Of a DNA stretch of 19,902 nucleotides, positions 1-8,733 are shown in pieces (position 1 is the stretch's first letter; every line of letters starts with the position of its first letter). Origin of the DNA: JABCPE02 sp963519075 (GTDB taxonomy: Bacteria > Bacteroidota > Bacteroidia > Flavobacteriales > Weeksellaceae); the NCBI GenBank assembly GCA_963519075.1, contig CAUQMH010000020.1, positions 1 through 19,902 of the forward strand, written 5' to 3'. Made by a program: the position numbers and the translations under genes. The notes below the pieces were generated by a model. That model had not been told where the DNA came from, did no database searches, and saw only the letters and a list, made by a program, of their open reading frames with translations.

Positions 1-968
1 GATCTATACAGCTCTGGGCGAGAGAACTGAGGTATCGTTTTTTTCATCAAATTTGTGAAGAAAACAGCATAGATTTTATAGCAACTGCCCACCATCTGAA
101 TGACCAGTTGGAAACCTTTTTCATCAACCTGATGCGAGGAAGCGGACTGAAAGGACTGAGCGGCATCCCAGCAAACGAAAACAAAATTCTGCGTCCACTT
201 TTGGCTTTCACAAAAGAGGAAATATATGATTTTGCAGAGAAAAATTCCGTGCCTTTCCGTGAGGATATTTCTAACAAAAAAAATGATTATCTGAGAAACA
301 AAATCAGAAACCTCATCGTTCCAGAGCTGGTAAAGGCGGATTCTAATTTTATTCAAAATTTTAGCAAAAGCCTCAATATAATCCAGCAAAGCAGTGATTT
401 CATCAAACAAAAAGCCGAAGAATTCATCGCTGAAAACGGAACAAAAACTGACAACCTCCTGATTTTCAATAAAAAGAAACTATCTGAAACACAGGATATA
501 ATAAAATTTGAAATTCTGAATAAATTCGGGTTCGGCAGTGAGACAGAAATTCAGAAAATATTTTCAGCCGAAACAGGAAAGGTGTTTTTCAGCAAAGATT
601 TTTCACTAAAAATAGATTACACAGACCTCATCATCATTCCTAAAAACGAAGAAAAAGAAAACGAATTTCCCAGCGAAATCAGTTTTTCCGAAACAGAAAA
701 ATTCTACAAAATAGAGGATTTCAGAATCCAAAATTCTAAACCTTGGATTTTCAATAAGGAGAAAGTTTTTCCTCCCTTTGAGCTGAGAAAACCCAAAGAA
801 GGAGGCATTTTTCAACCGAAAGGAATGTTCGGAAAAAAGAAAATATCCAAATTCCTAAAAGATGAAAAAATATCCAGCCTTGACCGCGAAAAAATCGGCA
901 TCCTCTGCGATACCAAAGGGCAGATTTTAGGCGTATTTCCTCTGCGGCAGGACGGGAGATTTATATAA
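1..968 (+). CDS. tilS: tRNA(Ile)-lysidine synthase, 5' end cut off by window edge
   Basis: TilS modifies the wobble cytidine of tRNA-Ile(CAU) to lysidine with ATP and lysine, so that the tRNA reads AUA and not AUG. The open frame runs in from the left edge (first full codon at base 3) and ends with TAA at 966-968. Early in the visible part is the family motif AHHLNDQLETFF (about bases 87-122), the TilS form of HHxxDQxET, followed by MRGSGLKGLSGIP and the RPLL segment typical of the N-terminal catalytic domain. The C-terminal end (FQPKGMFGKKKISKFLKDEK) matches the TilS C-terminal tRNA-binding domain. The ATP-binding SGGxDS P-loop lies upstream, outside the window. An internal TTG at 108 is not the start, because conserved sequence continues upstream of it. 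It converges on the CPBP gene with only 15 bases between the stops. Confidence 0.93.
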   Translation, partial: SIQLWARELRYRFFHQICEENSIDFIATAHHLNDQLETFFINLMRGSGLKGLSGIPANENKILRPLLAFTKEEIYDFAEKNSVPFREDISNKKNDYLRNKIRNLIVPELVKADSNFIQNFSKSLNIIQQSSDFIKQKAEEFIAENGTKTDNLLIFNKKKLSETQDIIKFEILNKFGFGSETEIQKIFSAETGKVFFSKDFSLKIDYTDLIIIPKNEEKENEFPSEISFSETEKFYKIEDFRIQNSKPWIFNKEKVFPPFELRKPKEGGIFQPKGMFGKKKISKFLKDEKISSLDREKIGILCDTKGQILGVFPLRQDGRFI

Positions 969-983
969 CGAAAAACTGACTTC

Positions 984-1838
984 TCAGTCTATATTATATT
1001 CTTTTTTCAGGATTTCTATGAATCCTTCCTTGGTTACGCCTTTCTGGGAATCAAATTTCATTTTGATAAAAGCATCATTTATTTGGTATTTGTTTCCTTG
1101 ATAAAGCGAATCCAAAAAACGCTGAAAAGAATACTGCTCCACTTCTATTTTATAAATTTTCCCTTGAAGACTGTCTATTTTAAAAACCTGCTTTTCATCT
1201 TCATCAAAAAAGTATTTTTCAGAAATTTCTATGCTGTATTTTTCTGTTTTCTCTTGGTATGGAGAAGAAAAATTATTTATAAAAATCAATGGAAAAATTA
1301 GTGATGCGTTCCATAATGAATGATAGAGTATTCCGTAAAAGAAATTATATTTCACTCGGATAAAAGCTGTTACCAAACCTCCTATCAACTGATATGAGAT
1401 AATAATAGGAGAAAAAACATAAAACCAAAAACCATCATTAGTATAATTGGTAAGGTGAACAAAACCAAAAATCACAGATGAAGCATACACCAAGAAAGGA
1501 AATATCTTGTCCCAAAGTTTTTGGCTGAAGATATACTTTATAGGAAAATTTCTCCTTAAAATCAATCTAAATCCAATCTCCTCAAAAACAGGTGCTAAAA
1601 CAACAGCAATAAAAATAGCAGAAGTAATGCTCTTTTTATGTAAATCAAGTTTTGAGTCCGTAGAAACAAAATGTTCCACCAAATCATTCAAGGGCATTAA
1701 GACAAAACAAAAAACACACATTTTGCCCACCAAAAGAATGAATATTGTCTGTAATTTCCTTTTAAAACTTTCTTTTGTCTGCTCATCTTTGGGATGTTTC
1801 AAAAAAGAAACAAAATCCCACAAAACTCTCTTTATCAA
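984..1838 (-). CDS. CPBP family intramembrane metalloprotease with extra C-terminal domain
   Basis: Multi-pass membrane protein of 284 residues with the three CPBP (CAAX protease/bacteriocin-processing, Abi) motifs: E86-E87-x-x-x-R91 in APVFEEIGFR, F124-GFVH128, and H173-SLWN177. These residues form the presumed metal site of a glutamic-type intramembrane protease. Hydrophobic segments lie around residues 31-50, 70-86, 112-130, 138-162 and 168-190. Residues about 192-284 are a charged soluble tail that is not part of the CPBP core. The only in-frame start upstream of the first membrane segment is TTG at 1838; the codon directly before it is the TAA of the endonuclease gene, so the two genes abut with zero gap and share a frame. 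The next ATG (residue 40) would cut into the first membrane helix. They are almost certainly co-transcribed. The substrate is unknown. Confidence 0.85.
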   Translation of the reverse strand: MIKRVLWDFVSFLKHPKDEQTKESFKRKLQTIFILLVGKMCVFCFVLMPLNDLVEHFVSTDSKLDLHKKSITSAIFIAVVLAPVFEEIGFRLILRRNFPIKYIFSQKLWDKIFPFLVYASSVIFGFVHLTNYTNDGFWFYVFSPIIISYQLIGGLVTAFIRVKYNFFYGILYHSLWNASLIFPLIFINNFSSPYQEKTEKYSIEISEKYFFDEDEKQVFKIDSLQGKIYKIEVEQYSFQRFLDSLYQGNKYQINDAFIKMKFDSQKGVTKEGFIEILKKEYNID

Positions 1839-3023
1839 TTATTTAACTTCTTTCTGCAAAATAGTGAACACAGGGAAATGGTCGCTGTAGCCTCCTGTAA
1901 ATTTGTCTCCATCCCAAGAGCGGAAAGGATAACCTTTATAATTTCCTTGCTTATTAATAAGGTAAGCAGGCGCATAGACTTCGGTTCTATAAACGGTATA
2001 TTCCTCAGCAGAAGAACCAGAAACTAGATTTTTAGAATAAATAATCTGGTCAAATAGATTTGGTGCATCTCGGTAGGCTAAACTCGCCACGCCTTTTTTG
2101 TACATTTTGTACATCGGATTGAAATACGGATATTCCTCGTTCAGCTCTTTTTCATCGCCTACGGCTTTCAGATGATTTTTAAAACTTGGGCTGATAGGGT
2201 CATCATTAAAGTCTCCCATCGCGATGAGTTTGATATTTGGGTTTTTCTCTCGCAGGGCATCCATTTCTTGTTTCAGCAGGGCAGCAGCGGCATTACGTTT
2301 CGGCATGGATACGGCTTCACCTCCTCTTCTTGACGGCCAGTGATTCACGAAGAAAGCCACTTTTTCTCCATCCAAAATCCCAGAAACCACCAGCAAATCC
2401 CTTGTGTATTCTCTTTTGCCATCTTCACGGAAAAGCACAAGTTCTTTTTTATAAGAATTTGTCACGGTAAATCTTTTATTATGATAAATCAGCGCTACAT
2501 CTATCCCTCGCGCATCAAAGGAATTATAATGCACCACGCCATAGTCATACTTTTTCAGAGCATCCTGCTGAGTTAGCGCCTCTACCACTTGGCGGTTCTC
2601 CACCTCCACAAGTCCCACCACTGCAGGTGCAGTTTTAGTGTATTTAAAACCAATTTCGGAGATTACCTGCGCGATATTTTTCAGCTTCTGCTGGTAAATA
2701 TTATAAGTGTAATTTTTATTGCTTTTAGGCGTAAAATCATCCGAAAGCACTTGTTTTCTCACTACTTTTTGCCCTTTTATTCGGTCATAATCCCACGGCC
2801 CTTTGTAATCTTTGGTAATTTCTAAATATTTCAAAGAATCCACAGGAACGCTTCTATGAAAATTGACATGATGAGCAGGAAGCGTCGCATCTATATAATC
2901 CACAGATTTCACCGTATCCCAGAGGTTTTCTACATTATAAAATCCCACCGCGGCGGTTCTTTTCATCTGGGCATTATAAAACAAACCAAAAACACAAAAA
3001 ATAATGATGAATACTTGTCTCAT
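1839..3023 (-). CDS. Secreted endonuclease/exonuclease/phosphatase family protein
   Basis: A 394-residue exported protein of the DNase I-like EEP superfamily, metal-dependent phosphodiester hydrolases. A hydrophobic signal sequence occupies residues 1-18 (MRQVFIIIFCVFGLFYNAQ). The catalytic signature is complete: FYNVEN (N30), GLVEVEN (E140), ARGIDVALIY (D175), NHWPSRRGG (N227, H228), GDFND (D271, N273), DQII (D325) and SDHFPV (D381, H382). The start ATG is at 3021-3023. It is divergent from the TonB receptor and DUF5689 lipoprotein genes, which suggests work on nucleic acid or another phosphodiester at the cell surface or in the periplasm (inference). No lipobox is visible, so it is soluble periplasmic or released. 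Other EEP activities, such as inositol-phosphate phosphatase, cannot be excluded from sequence alone. Confidence 0.88.
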   Translation of the reverse strand: MRQVFIIIFCVFGLFYNAQMKRTAAVGFYNVENLWDTVKSVDYIDATLPAHHVNFHRSVPVDSLKYLEITKDYKGPWDYDRIKGQKVVRKQVLSDDFTPKSNKNYTYNIYQQKLKNIAQVISEIGFKYTKTAPAVVGLVEVENRQVVEALTQQDALKKYDYGVVHYNSFDARGIDVALIYHNKRFTVTNSYKKELVLFREDGKREYTRDLLVVSGILDGEKVAFFVNHWPSRRGGEAVSMPKRNAAAALLKQEMDALREKNPNIKLIAMGDFNDDPISPSFKNHLKAVGDEKELNEEYPYFNPMYKMYKKGVASLAYRDAPNLFDQIIYSKNLVSGSSAEEYTVYRTEVYAPAYLINKQGNYKGYPFRSWDGDKFTGGYSDHFPVFTILQKEVK

Positions 3024-3137
3024 GATAACTTATCTTTGTTAAAAGCCGATAAATTTAAATTTTTCTTTTCATTTAGGAAAAGAAATTGATATGATTTATT
3101 TCATATCGTTATATTCGTTTTAATTAAACATTAAGTC

Positions 3138-3145
3138 TATTTTTG
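3138..3145 (+). promoter_or_regulatory. Putative Bacteroidota -7 element for the TonB receptor gene
   Basis: TATTTTTG fits the Bacteroidota -7 consensus TAnnTTTG and lies 27 bases before the receptor ATG, which would give a short leader. No clear TTG is found at the expected -33 spacing (the region reads TTCG), so this is only half of a promoter. The divergent spacer 3024-3172 is very AT-rich; a second TAnnTTTG match (TATCTTTG at 3031-3038) also lacks a -33 TTG, and I see no matching element for the minus-strand endonuclease gene. Confidence 0.4.
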
Positions 3146-3172
3146 TTAAAACTTGTTAAATTAGATTAGAAA

Positions 3173-5929
3173 ATGTTTAAAAAATCTGTCTTGATTTGCG
3201 GTTTTACAGTTGCTGCAATGCACTTCTGTAACGCACAAACCACGGTTTACGCTTATATAAAAGATGAGAAAGGCAAGCCTGTGGAACGAGCTGAAGTAGA
3301 CATGAAAGGCTCGGAGGAGAATATGATTGCAGACAAAATCGGGTATTTCCAGTTTGTAGATTTGAAACCTGGTAATTATCAGATCGTTGTTTTTAAAAAC
3401 AATTACGAAACCAAGACCATTGATTTCAGTGTACAGGAGGGAGAAAAAAGAAAGGATTTGGGCGTTATTGTCTTAAATTCAGTTCTTTACAACTCTACCG
3501 AACAAGGCTTCACTCTACTGGACAGCGATAGTGACAATGATGATGACAACAGCTCTCTTCAGACCACTGTGGGACTACTGCAGTCTTCGCAGGATATTTT
3601 CAACAGAATCGCGGGGTATGATTTGGGAATTTACTGGTTCCGCCCGAGAGGCTTGGACAGCAGGTCTGGGGAAATGATGTTCAACGGCGTGTCCATGTCA
3701 AAACAAAACAATGGAAATATAGATTTCAGCAGCTGGGGAGGGCTGAACGAGATTACTCGTTATCCAGAAGTTGCCACTAACCACTCGCCGTCCGAATACG
3801 CTTTCGGAGGTGTCAGCTCTGTGATTTATAAAAACACAAAGGCGAGCGAATACAGAAAAGGAAGCCAACTGACCTACTCACTCACGAATAGAAACTACCG
3901 CCACAGGCTCTCTTACCGATACACTTCGGGAATGAACAAAAACGGCTGGGCTTTCACTGGGATGGTCAGCCGAAGATGGGCAAAAGAAGGCATACAAGAA
4001 GGAACTTTCTATGATTCCTATGCTGCATATTTAGGGGTGGAAAAGAAAATCAATGACAAACACACCCTCACGCTCAATATGGTAGGAAACCCTTACAGAA
4101 GGGCTACATCCAGCCCTAACACGCAGGAAGTCTATGATTACAAAGGAATCTACTACAACTCCTACTGGGGATGGCAGGATGGCGAAAAAAGAAGCGAGAG
4201 AGTAAAACGAGGTTTTCAGCCTATTTTCCAGCTAACGGATTATTGGAAAATCAATAAGAAAACAGAACTTTGGACAACGCTTTCTTATCAGTTTGGGAAA
4301 ACAAAATCTTCACGATTGGATTGGCATAATGCCCAAAATCCTTCGCCTACTTATTATAAAAACTTGCCAAGCTATTTCCTTGGAAAAGCAGAATATGACA
4401 ATGTTCTTCAAAATTGGGTAAATGATAATCTTTCTGTATCTCAGATAGATTGGAATAGACTTTATCACGCTAACCTTAGCTACAAAGGTCGGTCAATATT
4501 CTATCTAGTGGATGATGTGAATGATGACAAAATTTGGAATCTTTCCACACATTTCACGCACAACTTTAATGATAAGACAAGATTTATCCTAAATGTTTCT
4601 TATCAAAACTACAAATCTGACCAATACAGAGAAATAAAAGACCTACTAGGAGGTCAGTATGCTCTGAACAAAGACCCTTACAAGAGAAATGGAAGCGGAA
4701 AATACAACGAATACGAAACAGATACTCACAAAGGCGTAGGTGATAAAATAAGCTACGACTACACTTTCGGAAGACAAGAAGTAAAAGTAAATCCAGCACT
4801 AAAATTCTCCACAGGCAAGTTTGATGTTTTCGTGGGAGGGCAGTTCAGCTATTCTACTTCGTACCGAGATGGTAAATTCCAGCATTATCTATATCCAGAT
4901 TCTTACGGAAGAAGCAAAGATTATGAATTTACCAATTTTGGACTAAAAGGACAAATTGTCTATAAAATCAATGGGCGAAACTTCTTGGTTTATAACGGAA
5001 CAGCCTATTCCCAAGCGCCTTTCATGGAAGATTTATTCTTTAACCCAAGAGTAAATTCATCCGTAGTGGAAGGTATGAGAAGTATGTTCATCAATGCTAA
5101 TGACCTCAGCTATGTGCTTTCTACGCCTTTTGTAAAAGCAAGGCTGAGCGGATACATCATCAACTCTGAAAACGAAACCAATGTTCAGCGTTTCTTTGCT
5201 GATGGGTCAGTTTTACAAGGTGTAACTAATGGCGCATTCTTCACGCAGGTGATGAAGGATATGAAACGACAAAACCGAGGACTGGAACTTGGATTGGAAG
5301 TAAAAGTAACTTCTACGCTCTCTCTACAAGGGCTGGCAAGCTACGGTGAATATGTTTATAATAACAATCCTAAATTATATTTCAGTTCCGATGCTGTGGG
5401 CGCTTCTGGAGGAACTACTTATACCTACATAGGGGATGCCTATATCAAAAACTACAGACAAGGAGGAACGCCTCAGACAGCATTCTCTCTTGGATTTAGA
5501 TATAATAACCCTAAATACTGGTGGGTAGGAGCGAACTGGAACTATTTTGATAATTCTTATTTAGACCCAGCTGCACTTATCAGAACTCAATATTTCATCA
5601 CCAATCCTTCTACGGGAACTCCATACCCAGGGCTTGATGAAGCGGAACTGAGAAGAGTTCTTCAGCAGAAACAACTACCATCAGCATTCTTTATCAATGT
5701 AAATGCAGGAAAATCTTGGCTCTTTGGTAAATATTATCTGATGGTTTCGGCTTCGGTGAATAACTTGCTGAACAACAAGAGCTACATCACGGGCGGATTC
5801 GAGCAGACCCGAAAAGCTTCTTACAGAGATTTTGCAGCGGATTTTGACAAACAATATTCTCCTTTCGCACCCAAATACTGGTATGCACAGGGAAGATCTT
5901 ATTTCATAAATGTTCAGTTTAGATTTTAA
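3173..5929 (+). CDS. TonB-dependent receptor with carboxypeptidase-regulatory-like N-terminal domain
   Basis: Outer-membrane beta-barrel transporter of 918 residues, energised by TonB-ExbBD. The signal peptide spans residues 1-21 with likely cleavage after CNA. Residues about 22-102 form the beta-sandwich carboxypeptidase-regulatory-like domain (VYAYIKDEKGKPVERAEV, then GYFQFVDLKPGNYQI), which is usual for Bacteroidota SusC-like receptors. An acidic run follows (residues 117-125, DSDSDNDDD), then the plug (about 129-230, with RPRGLDSRSGEMMFNGV). The remainder is a long barrel rich in alternating aromatic residues, ending in the outer-membrane signature ...INVQFRF with terminal Phe. The DUF5689 lipoprotein gene follows after 28 bases, so the pair resembles a receptor/surface-lipoprotein unit. 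The transported ligand is unknown; the divergent nuclease suggests a nucleic-acid product or phosphate-bearing compound (inference). No frameshift is seen. Confidence 0.9.
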   Translation: MFKKSVLICGFTVAAMHFCNAQTTVYAYIKDEKGKPVERAEVDMKGSEENMIADKIGYFQFVDLKPGNYQIVVFKNNYETKTIDFSVQEGEKRKDLGVIVLNSVLYNSTEQGFTLLDSDSDNDDDNSSLQTTVGLLQSSQDIFNRIAGYDLGIYWFRPRGLDSRSGEMMFNGVSMSKQNNGNIDFSSWGGLNEITRYPEVATNHSPSEYAFGGVSSVIYKNTKASEYRKGSQLTYSLTNRNYRHRLSYRYTSGMNKNGWAFTGMVSRRWAKEGIQEGTFYDSYAAYLGVEKKINDKHTLTLNMVGNPYRRATSSPNTQEVYDYKGIYYNSYWGWQDGEKRSERVKRGFQPIFQLTDYWKINKKTELWTTLSYQFGKTKSSRLDWHNAQNPSPTYYKNLPSYFLGKAEYDNVLQNWVNDNLSVSQIDWNRLYHANLSYKGRSIFYLVDDVNDDKIWNLSTHFTHNFNDKTRFILNVSYQNYKSDQYREIKDLLGGQYALNKDPYKRNGSGKYNEYETDTHKGVGDKISYDYTFGRQEVKVNPALKFSTGKFDVFVGGQFSYSTSYRDGKFQHYLYPDSYGRSKDYEFTNFGLKGQIVYKINGRNFLVYNGTAYSQAPFMEDLFFNPRVNSSVVEGMRSMFINANDLSYVLSTPFVKARLSGYIINSENETNVQRFFADGSVLQGVTNGAFFTQVMKDMKRQNRGLELGLEVKVTSTLSLQGLASYGEYVYNNNPKLYFSSDAVGASGGTTYTYIGDAYIKNYRQGGTPQTAFSLGFRYNNPKYWWVGANWNYFDNSYLDPAALIRTQYFITNPSTGTPYPGLDEAELRRVLQQKQLPSAFFINVNAGKSWLFGKYYLMVSASVNNLLNNKSYITGGFEQTRKASYRDFAADFDKQYSPFAPKYWYAQGRSYFINVQFRF

Positions 5930-5957
5930 TTAGTAATTCTTAAAAAAATATATAAAA

Positions 5958-7355
5958 ATGAAAAGAGTATATCTAAAACAGGTTGTAGGAGCTTTATTGC
6001 TATTCGGAATTACCACTTCCTGCGTAAGAAAAGATGACTGGAGCGTTCCAGATATTACATGTACCAATAAGTTTGGGGATACTAACACTACTATGGCAGC
6101 CTTTGCGGCATTAGCACCAAGTAACGGCAGTGCCCTTACTATCACTGATGACCAAATCTTTGATGGATATGTGATTTCTTCCGATGAGAAGGGTAATTTC
6201 TACAAAACTATTGTTTTCCAAGACAAACCAGAAAACCCTACTGTGGGACTTCAAATAGAAATTGAAAAAACACACAGCTACACAGATTTTCCTGTGGGAA
6301 CTCATATCAGAATCAATGCTAAAGGTTTGATTTTAAGAGTGGATAAAGGCGTAACGAAATTAGGTGTTACAGATGCACAATATACCGTTGGAAAAATCCC
6401 TTCGTCTTCCCTTGGGAACTACCTTTCTATAGTGTGTAATAACGGAAGAGCAGACATTGCAAATCTTGTTCCTCTGGCTTTGGCTAATTTAGATGAAGCT
6501 AAACAAGCTCAACACATCAACAAGCTGGTAACTGTTCCGAATGTGCAGTTTGCAGACAGCGAAATTTTAGTTCCTAATGGGCCTAAAACCTATGTAGATG
6601 TTTCTTCTAATGCTGATACTAACAGAGAGCTAGTAGATGCAAGTGGAAAAACGGCTATTCTGAGAACATCTAAATTTGCTGACTTTGGAAAAGACAAACT
6701 TCCTACTGGGAAGGGAAGTATCACTTTCGTGGTAAGTAAATACAACACCACTTATCAAATGCTGATAAGAAGCACCAGCGATGTGAATTTCACAGAGGAA
6801 AGAGTAGACACTGCTCCTGCAAAAGGTGGAACAGCCATCGTCTATGCTGGTGCGGGAACTACTGAAGATTTCCAATCTTATAATACAGGAACTTCTTCTG
6901 AAGCGTTGCCTAAATATATCAACGACCCTGTTCTAGGAAACAGATATTGGAGAGTATCTTCTTTCTCTGGGAATAAATTTCTTAGCTTCGGTTTCGGTGC
7001 TACAGGTGCTAAACCAGAATCTAGAACGATGTACATCGTTCCTGTGGATTTCTCCAATATGACAAAATTCTCCTTTGATTCCAAAGATGGACACTACAAC
7101 GGAAATGTTCTGAAAATCTACTATTCTACAGACTATCAACTCTCAGGAAATATCCTAAATGCCACACTGACAGACATCACCAGCGCATTTACTATTTCTT
7201 CTAACAATACTAATTATCCTGCAAACTTCACGAACAGTGGACACTGGATAAAACCTTCCACGCTTACAGGAAATGGATTCATCATCTTTGAATATCATGG
7301 AGGCGGAACCCTGCCAACTACGACTATTCAGATAGATAATATCAAAGTAGAATAA
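5958..7355 (+). CDS. DUF5689 surface lipoprotein with C-terminal jelly-roll-like domain
   Basis: A 465-residue lipoprotein. The signal sequence ends in the lipobox ITTSC with lipidated Cys22, followed by V-R-K-D-D. The K-D-D after Cys resembles the Bacteroidota lipoprotein export signal that sends lipoproteins to the outer face of the outer membrane. Residues about 30-265 fit the DUF5689 pattern (IFDGYVISSDEKGNFYKTIV, then VGLQIEIE and GTHIRINAKGL), an OB-fold-like module often found beside or fused to EEP nucleases. Residues about 285-465 (EDFQSYN..., RYWRVSSFSGNKFLSFG..., IQIDNIKV) look like a choice-of-anchor J/DUF5017-type beta domain. It lies 28 bases after the receptor gene and ahead of a strong terminator, so the pair forms one transcript. 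The likely role is ligand capture for the receptor (inference). Confidence 0.82.
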   Translation: MKRVYLKQVVGALLLFGITTSCVRKDDWSVPDITCTNKFGDTNTTMAAFAALAPSNGSALTITDDQIFDGYVISSDEKGNFYKTIVFQDKPENPTVGLQIEIEKTHSYTDFPVGTHIRINAKGLILRVDKGVTKLGVTDAQYTVGKIPSSSLGNYLSIVCNNGRADIANLVPLALANLDEAKQAQHINKLVTVPNVQFADSEILVPNGPKTYVDVSSNADTNRELVDASGKTAILRTSKFADFGKDKLPTGKGSITFVVSKYNTTYQMLIRSTSDVNFTEERVDTAPAKGGTAIVYAGAGTTEDFQSYNTGTSSEALPKYINDPVLGNRYWRVSSFSGNKFLSFGFGATGAKPESRTMYIVPVDFSNMTKFSFDSKDGHYNGNVLKIYYSTDYQLSGNILNATLTDITSAFTISSNNTNYPANFTNSGHWIKPSTLTGNGFIIFEYHGGGTLPTTTIQIDNIKVE

Positions 7356-7370
7356 AAAACACCATTAAAT

Positions 7371-7398
7371 AAAAAACCGCTTAAAAAAGCGGTTTTTT
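7371..7398. terminator. Bidirectional intrinsic terminator between convergent genes
   Basis: A perfect 12-bp inverted repeat: left arm AAAAAACCGCTT (7371-7382), loop AAAA, right arm AAGCGGTTTTTT (7387-7398). The core is CCGCTT/AAGCGG, flanked by A and T tracts that serve both strands. It sits between the DUF5689 stop (7355) and the aldehyde dehydrogenase stop (7420) and would end both transcripts. Confidence 0.92.
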
Positions 7399-7419
7399 TA
7401 TTTTTATTTGAAAGTAAAA

Positions 7420-8718
7420 CTATTTCACTTCACCGAAAACACTCTTGGTTACGCAGAACTCCTTCAAGGTTTTCAAAGAAAGTTCCAGCCCGTATCCAGA
7501 GTTTTTCGTTCCTCCAAATGGGAAACGAGGATCAGAAGTCATCAACTTGTTCAAAGAAACTGTCCCTGATTCTAGATTTTCCGCAAAGAAATAAGCTCTC
7601 TCTTTACTTGAAGTCCAAACGGAATTTCCTAAACCGAAGTTAGTATTATTCGCTATTTTCAAGATTTCTTCATCATCTTTTGCTGAAATTACCATTCCTA
7701 ACGGCCCGAAAAGCTCTTCATCAATCATCGGATTGTCCAGATTCATCTTAATAAGCCCTGGTTTAAACGAAATATCATCTACTCTCTCCAGCGGAATTAT
7801 AACCTCTGCTCCATGCTCCAAAGCCTTTTCATACTGCTGCTGAAGCTCATCCGCAAAGGATTTTGAAGCCAGTCCACTTAATTCTGTTTTATCATCGAAT
7901 GGGTCGCCCAATTCATATTTTTGGTATTCTGTCTTTAATTTTTCCAAAAACTCGGCATAGATACTTTCTTGGATAATAAATCTTTTTGCTGATGTACACG
8001 CCTGTCCACAGTTTCTCAGCCTTGCCGCAGCACCCTGCTTCGCTGTCTTATCTAAATCTGTATCATCTAAAACGATAAAAGCATCGTTCCCACCTAATTC
8101 CAACAATGATTTTTTAATATTCGCTCCTGCAAGAGATGCTATTTTTCTTCCCGTTGTCTCACTTCCTGTAAGGCTCACTCCTTTCACCAGCGGATTTGTT
8201 ATAAGCTCCTCTATATCAACATATGAATACTCTATATTCTGCAAAACCCCTTCTGGAAAGCCAGATTTTTTGAATAGTTCTTCTATGGCTCTTCCCGAAC
8301 CTTTGCAGATAGATGCGTGTTTCAAAAGAACGACATTTCCTGCCAAAATAGTCGGCACAGCAAAACGAAGCGCCTGCCAGAAAGGGAAATTCCATGGCAT
8401 AATTCCCAGAATAACTCCCATTGGCTGGTAATAAACCTCACTTGCAGAAAGTTCCGTTTCTACAATCTCTGGTTTTAGGACATTCTCCGCAGCTACATAA
8501 TAGTCGGTCATCAGTGCACATTTTTTAACCTCTCCTCTTGATTGGGTAATAGGTTTGTGCATTTCTTGAGTAATCATTTGGCTGTATTCCTCATGATTTT
8601 CAAGAATATTTTTAGATAAATTTTTTAGTAATTCTTGTCTTTTCTCAAAACTTACTTCTCGCCATTCTTTTTGGGCTTGAACAGCAAGATTTAGTTTTTG
8701 TTGAAGTTCTATATTCAT
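7420..8718 (-). CDS. NAD(P)-dependent aldehyde dehydrogenase, succinate-semialdehyde dehydrogenase-like
   Basis: A 432-residue aldehyde dehydrogenase that oxidises an aldehyde to the acid with NAD(P)+. Visible are the PWNFP loop (N110), LLKHAS near the cofactor site, the GSETTG Rossmann turn (185-190), the general base E207 in LLELGG, and the catalytic Cys241 in NCGQACTSAKRF. The C-terminal PFGGTKNSGYG is also typical. The KHAS/KHAP-type cofactor segment and overall look are closest to the YneI/Sad group of succinate-semialdehyde dehydrogenases. The protein is 20-30 residues shorter at the N-terminus than many relatives, but the ATG at 8716-8718 directly follows folE and no earlier start is needed. 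It is the last gene of the ricT operon, 15 bases after folE. The exact substrate cannot be read from sequence. Confidence 0.88.
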   Translation of the reverse strand: MNIELQQKLNLAVQAQKEWREVSFEKRQELLKNLSKNILENHEEYSQMITQEMHKPITQSRGEVKKCALMTDYYVAAENVLKPEIVETELSASEVYYQPMGVILGIMPWNFPFWQALRFAVPTILAGNVVLLKHASICKGSGRAIEELFKKSGFPEGVLQNIEYSYVDIEELITNPLVKGVSLTGSETTGRKIASLAGANIKKSLLELGGNDAFIVLDDTDLDKTAKQGAAARLRNCGQACTSAKRFIIQESIYAEFLEKLKTEYQKYELGDPFDDKTELSGLASKSFADELQQQYEKALEHGAEVIIPLERVDDISFKPGLIKMNLDNPMIDEELFGPLGMVISAKDDEEILKIANNTNFGLGNSVWTSSKERAYFFAENLESGTVSLNKLMTSDPRFPFGGTKNSGYGLELSLKTLKEFCVTKSVFGEVK

Positions 8719-8733
8719 TTTCGTATTTTAATT

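Noticed and set aside
975..988. Small hairpin ACTGA-CTTC-TCAGT between tilS and the CPBP gene
   Set aside because: The stem is only 5 bp, has no clear T-run and overlaps the CPBP stop codon, so it is too weak to call a terminator.
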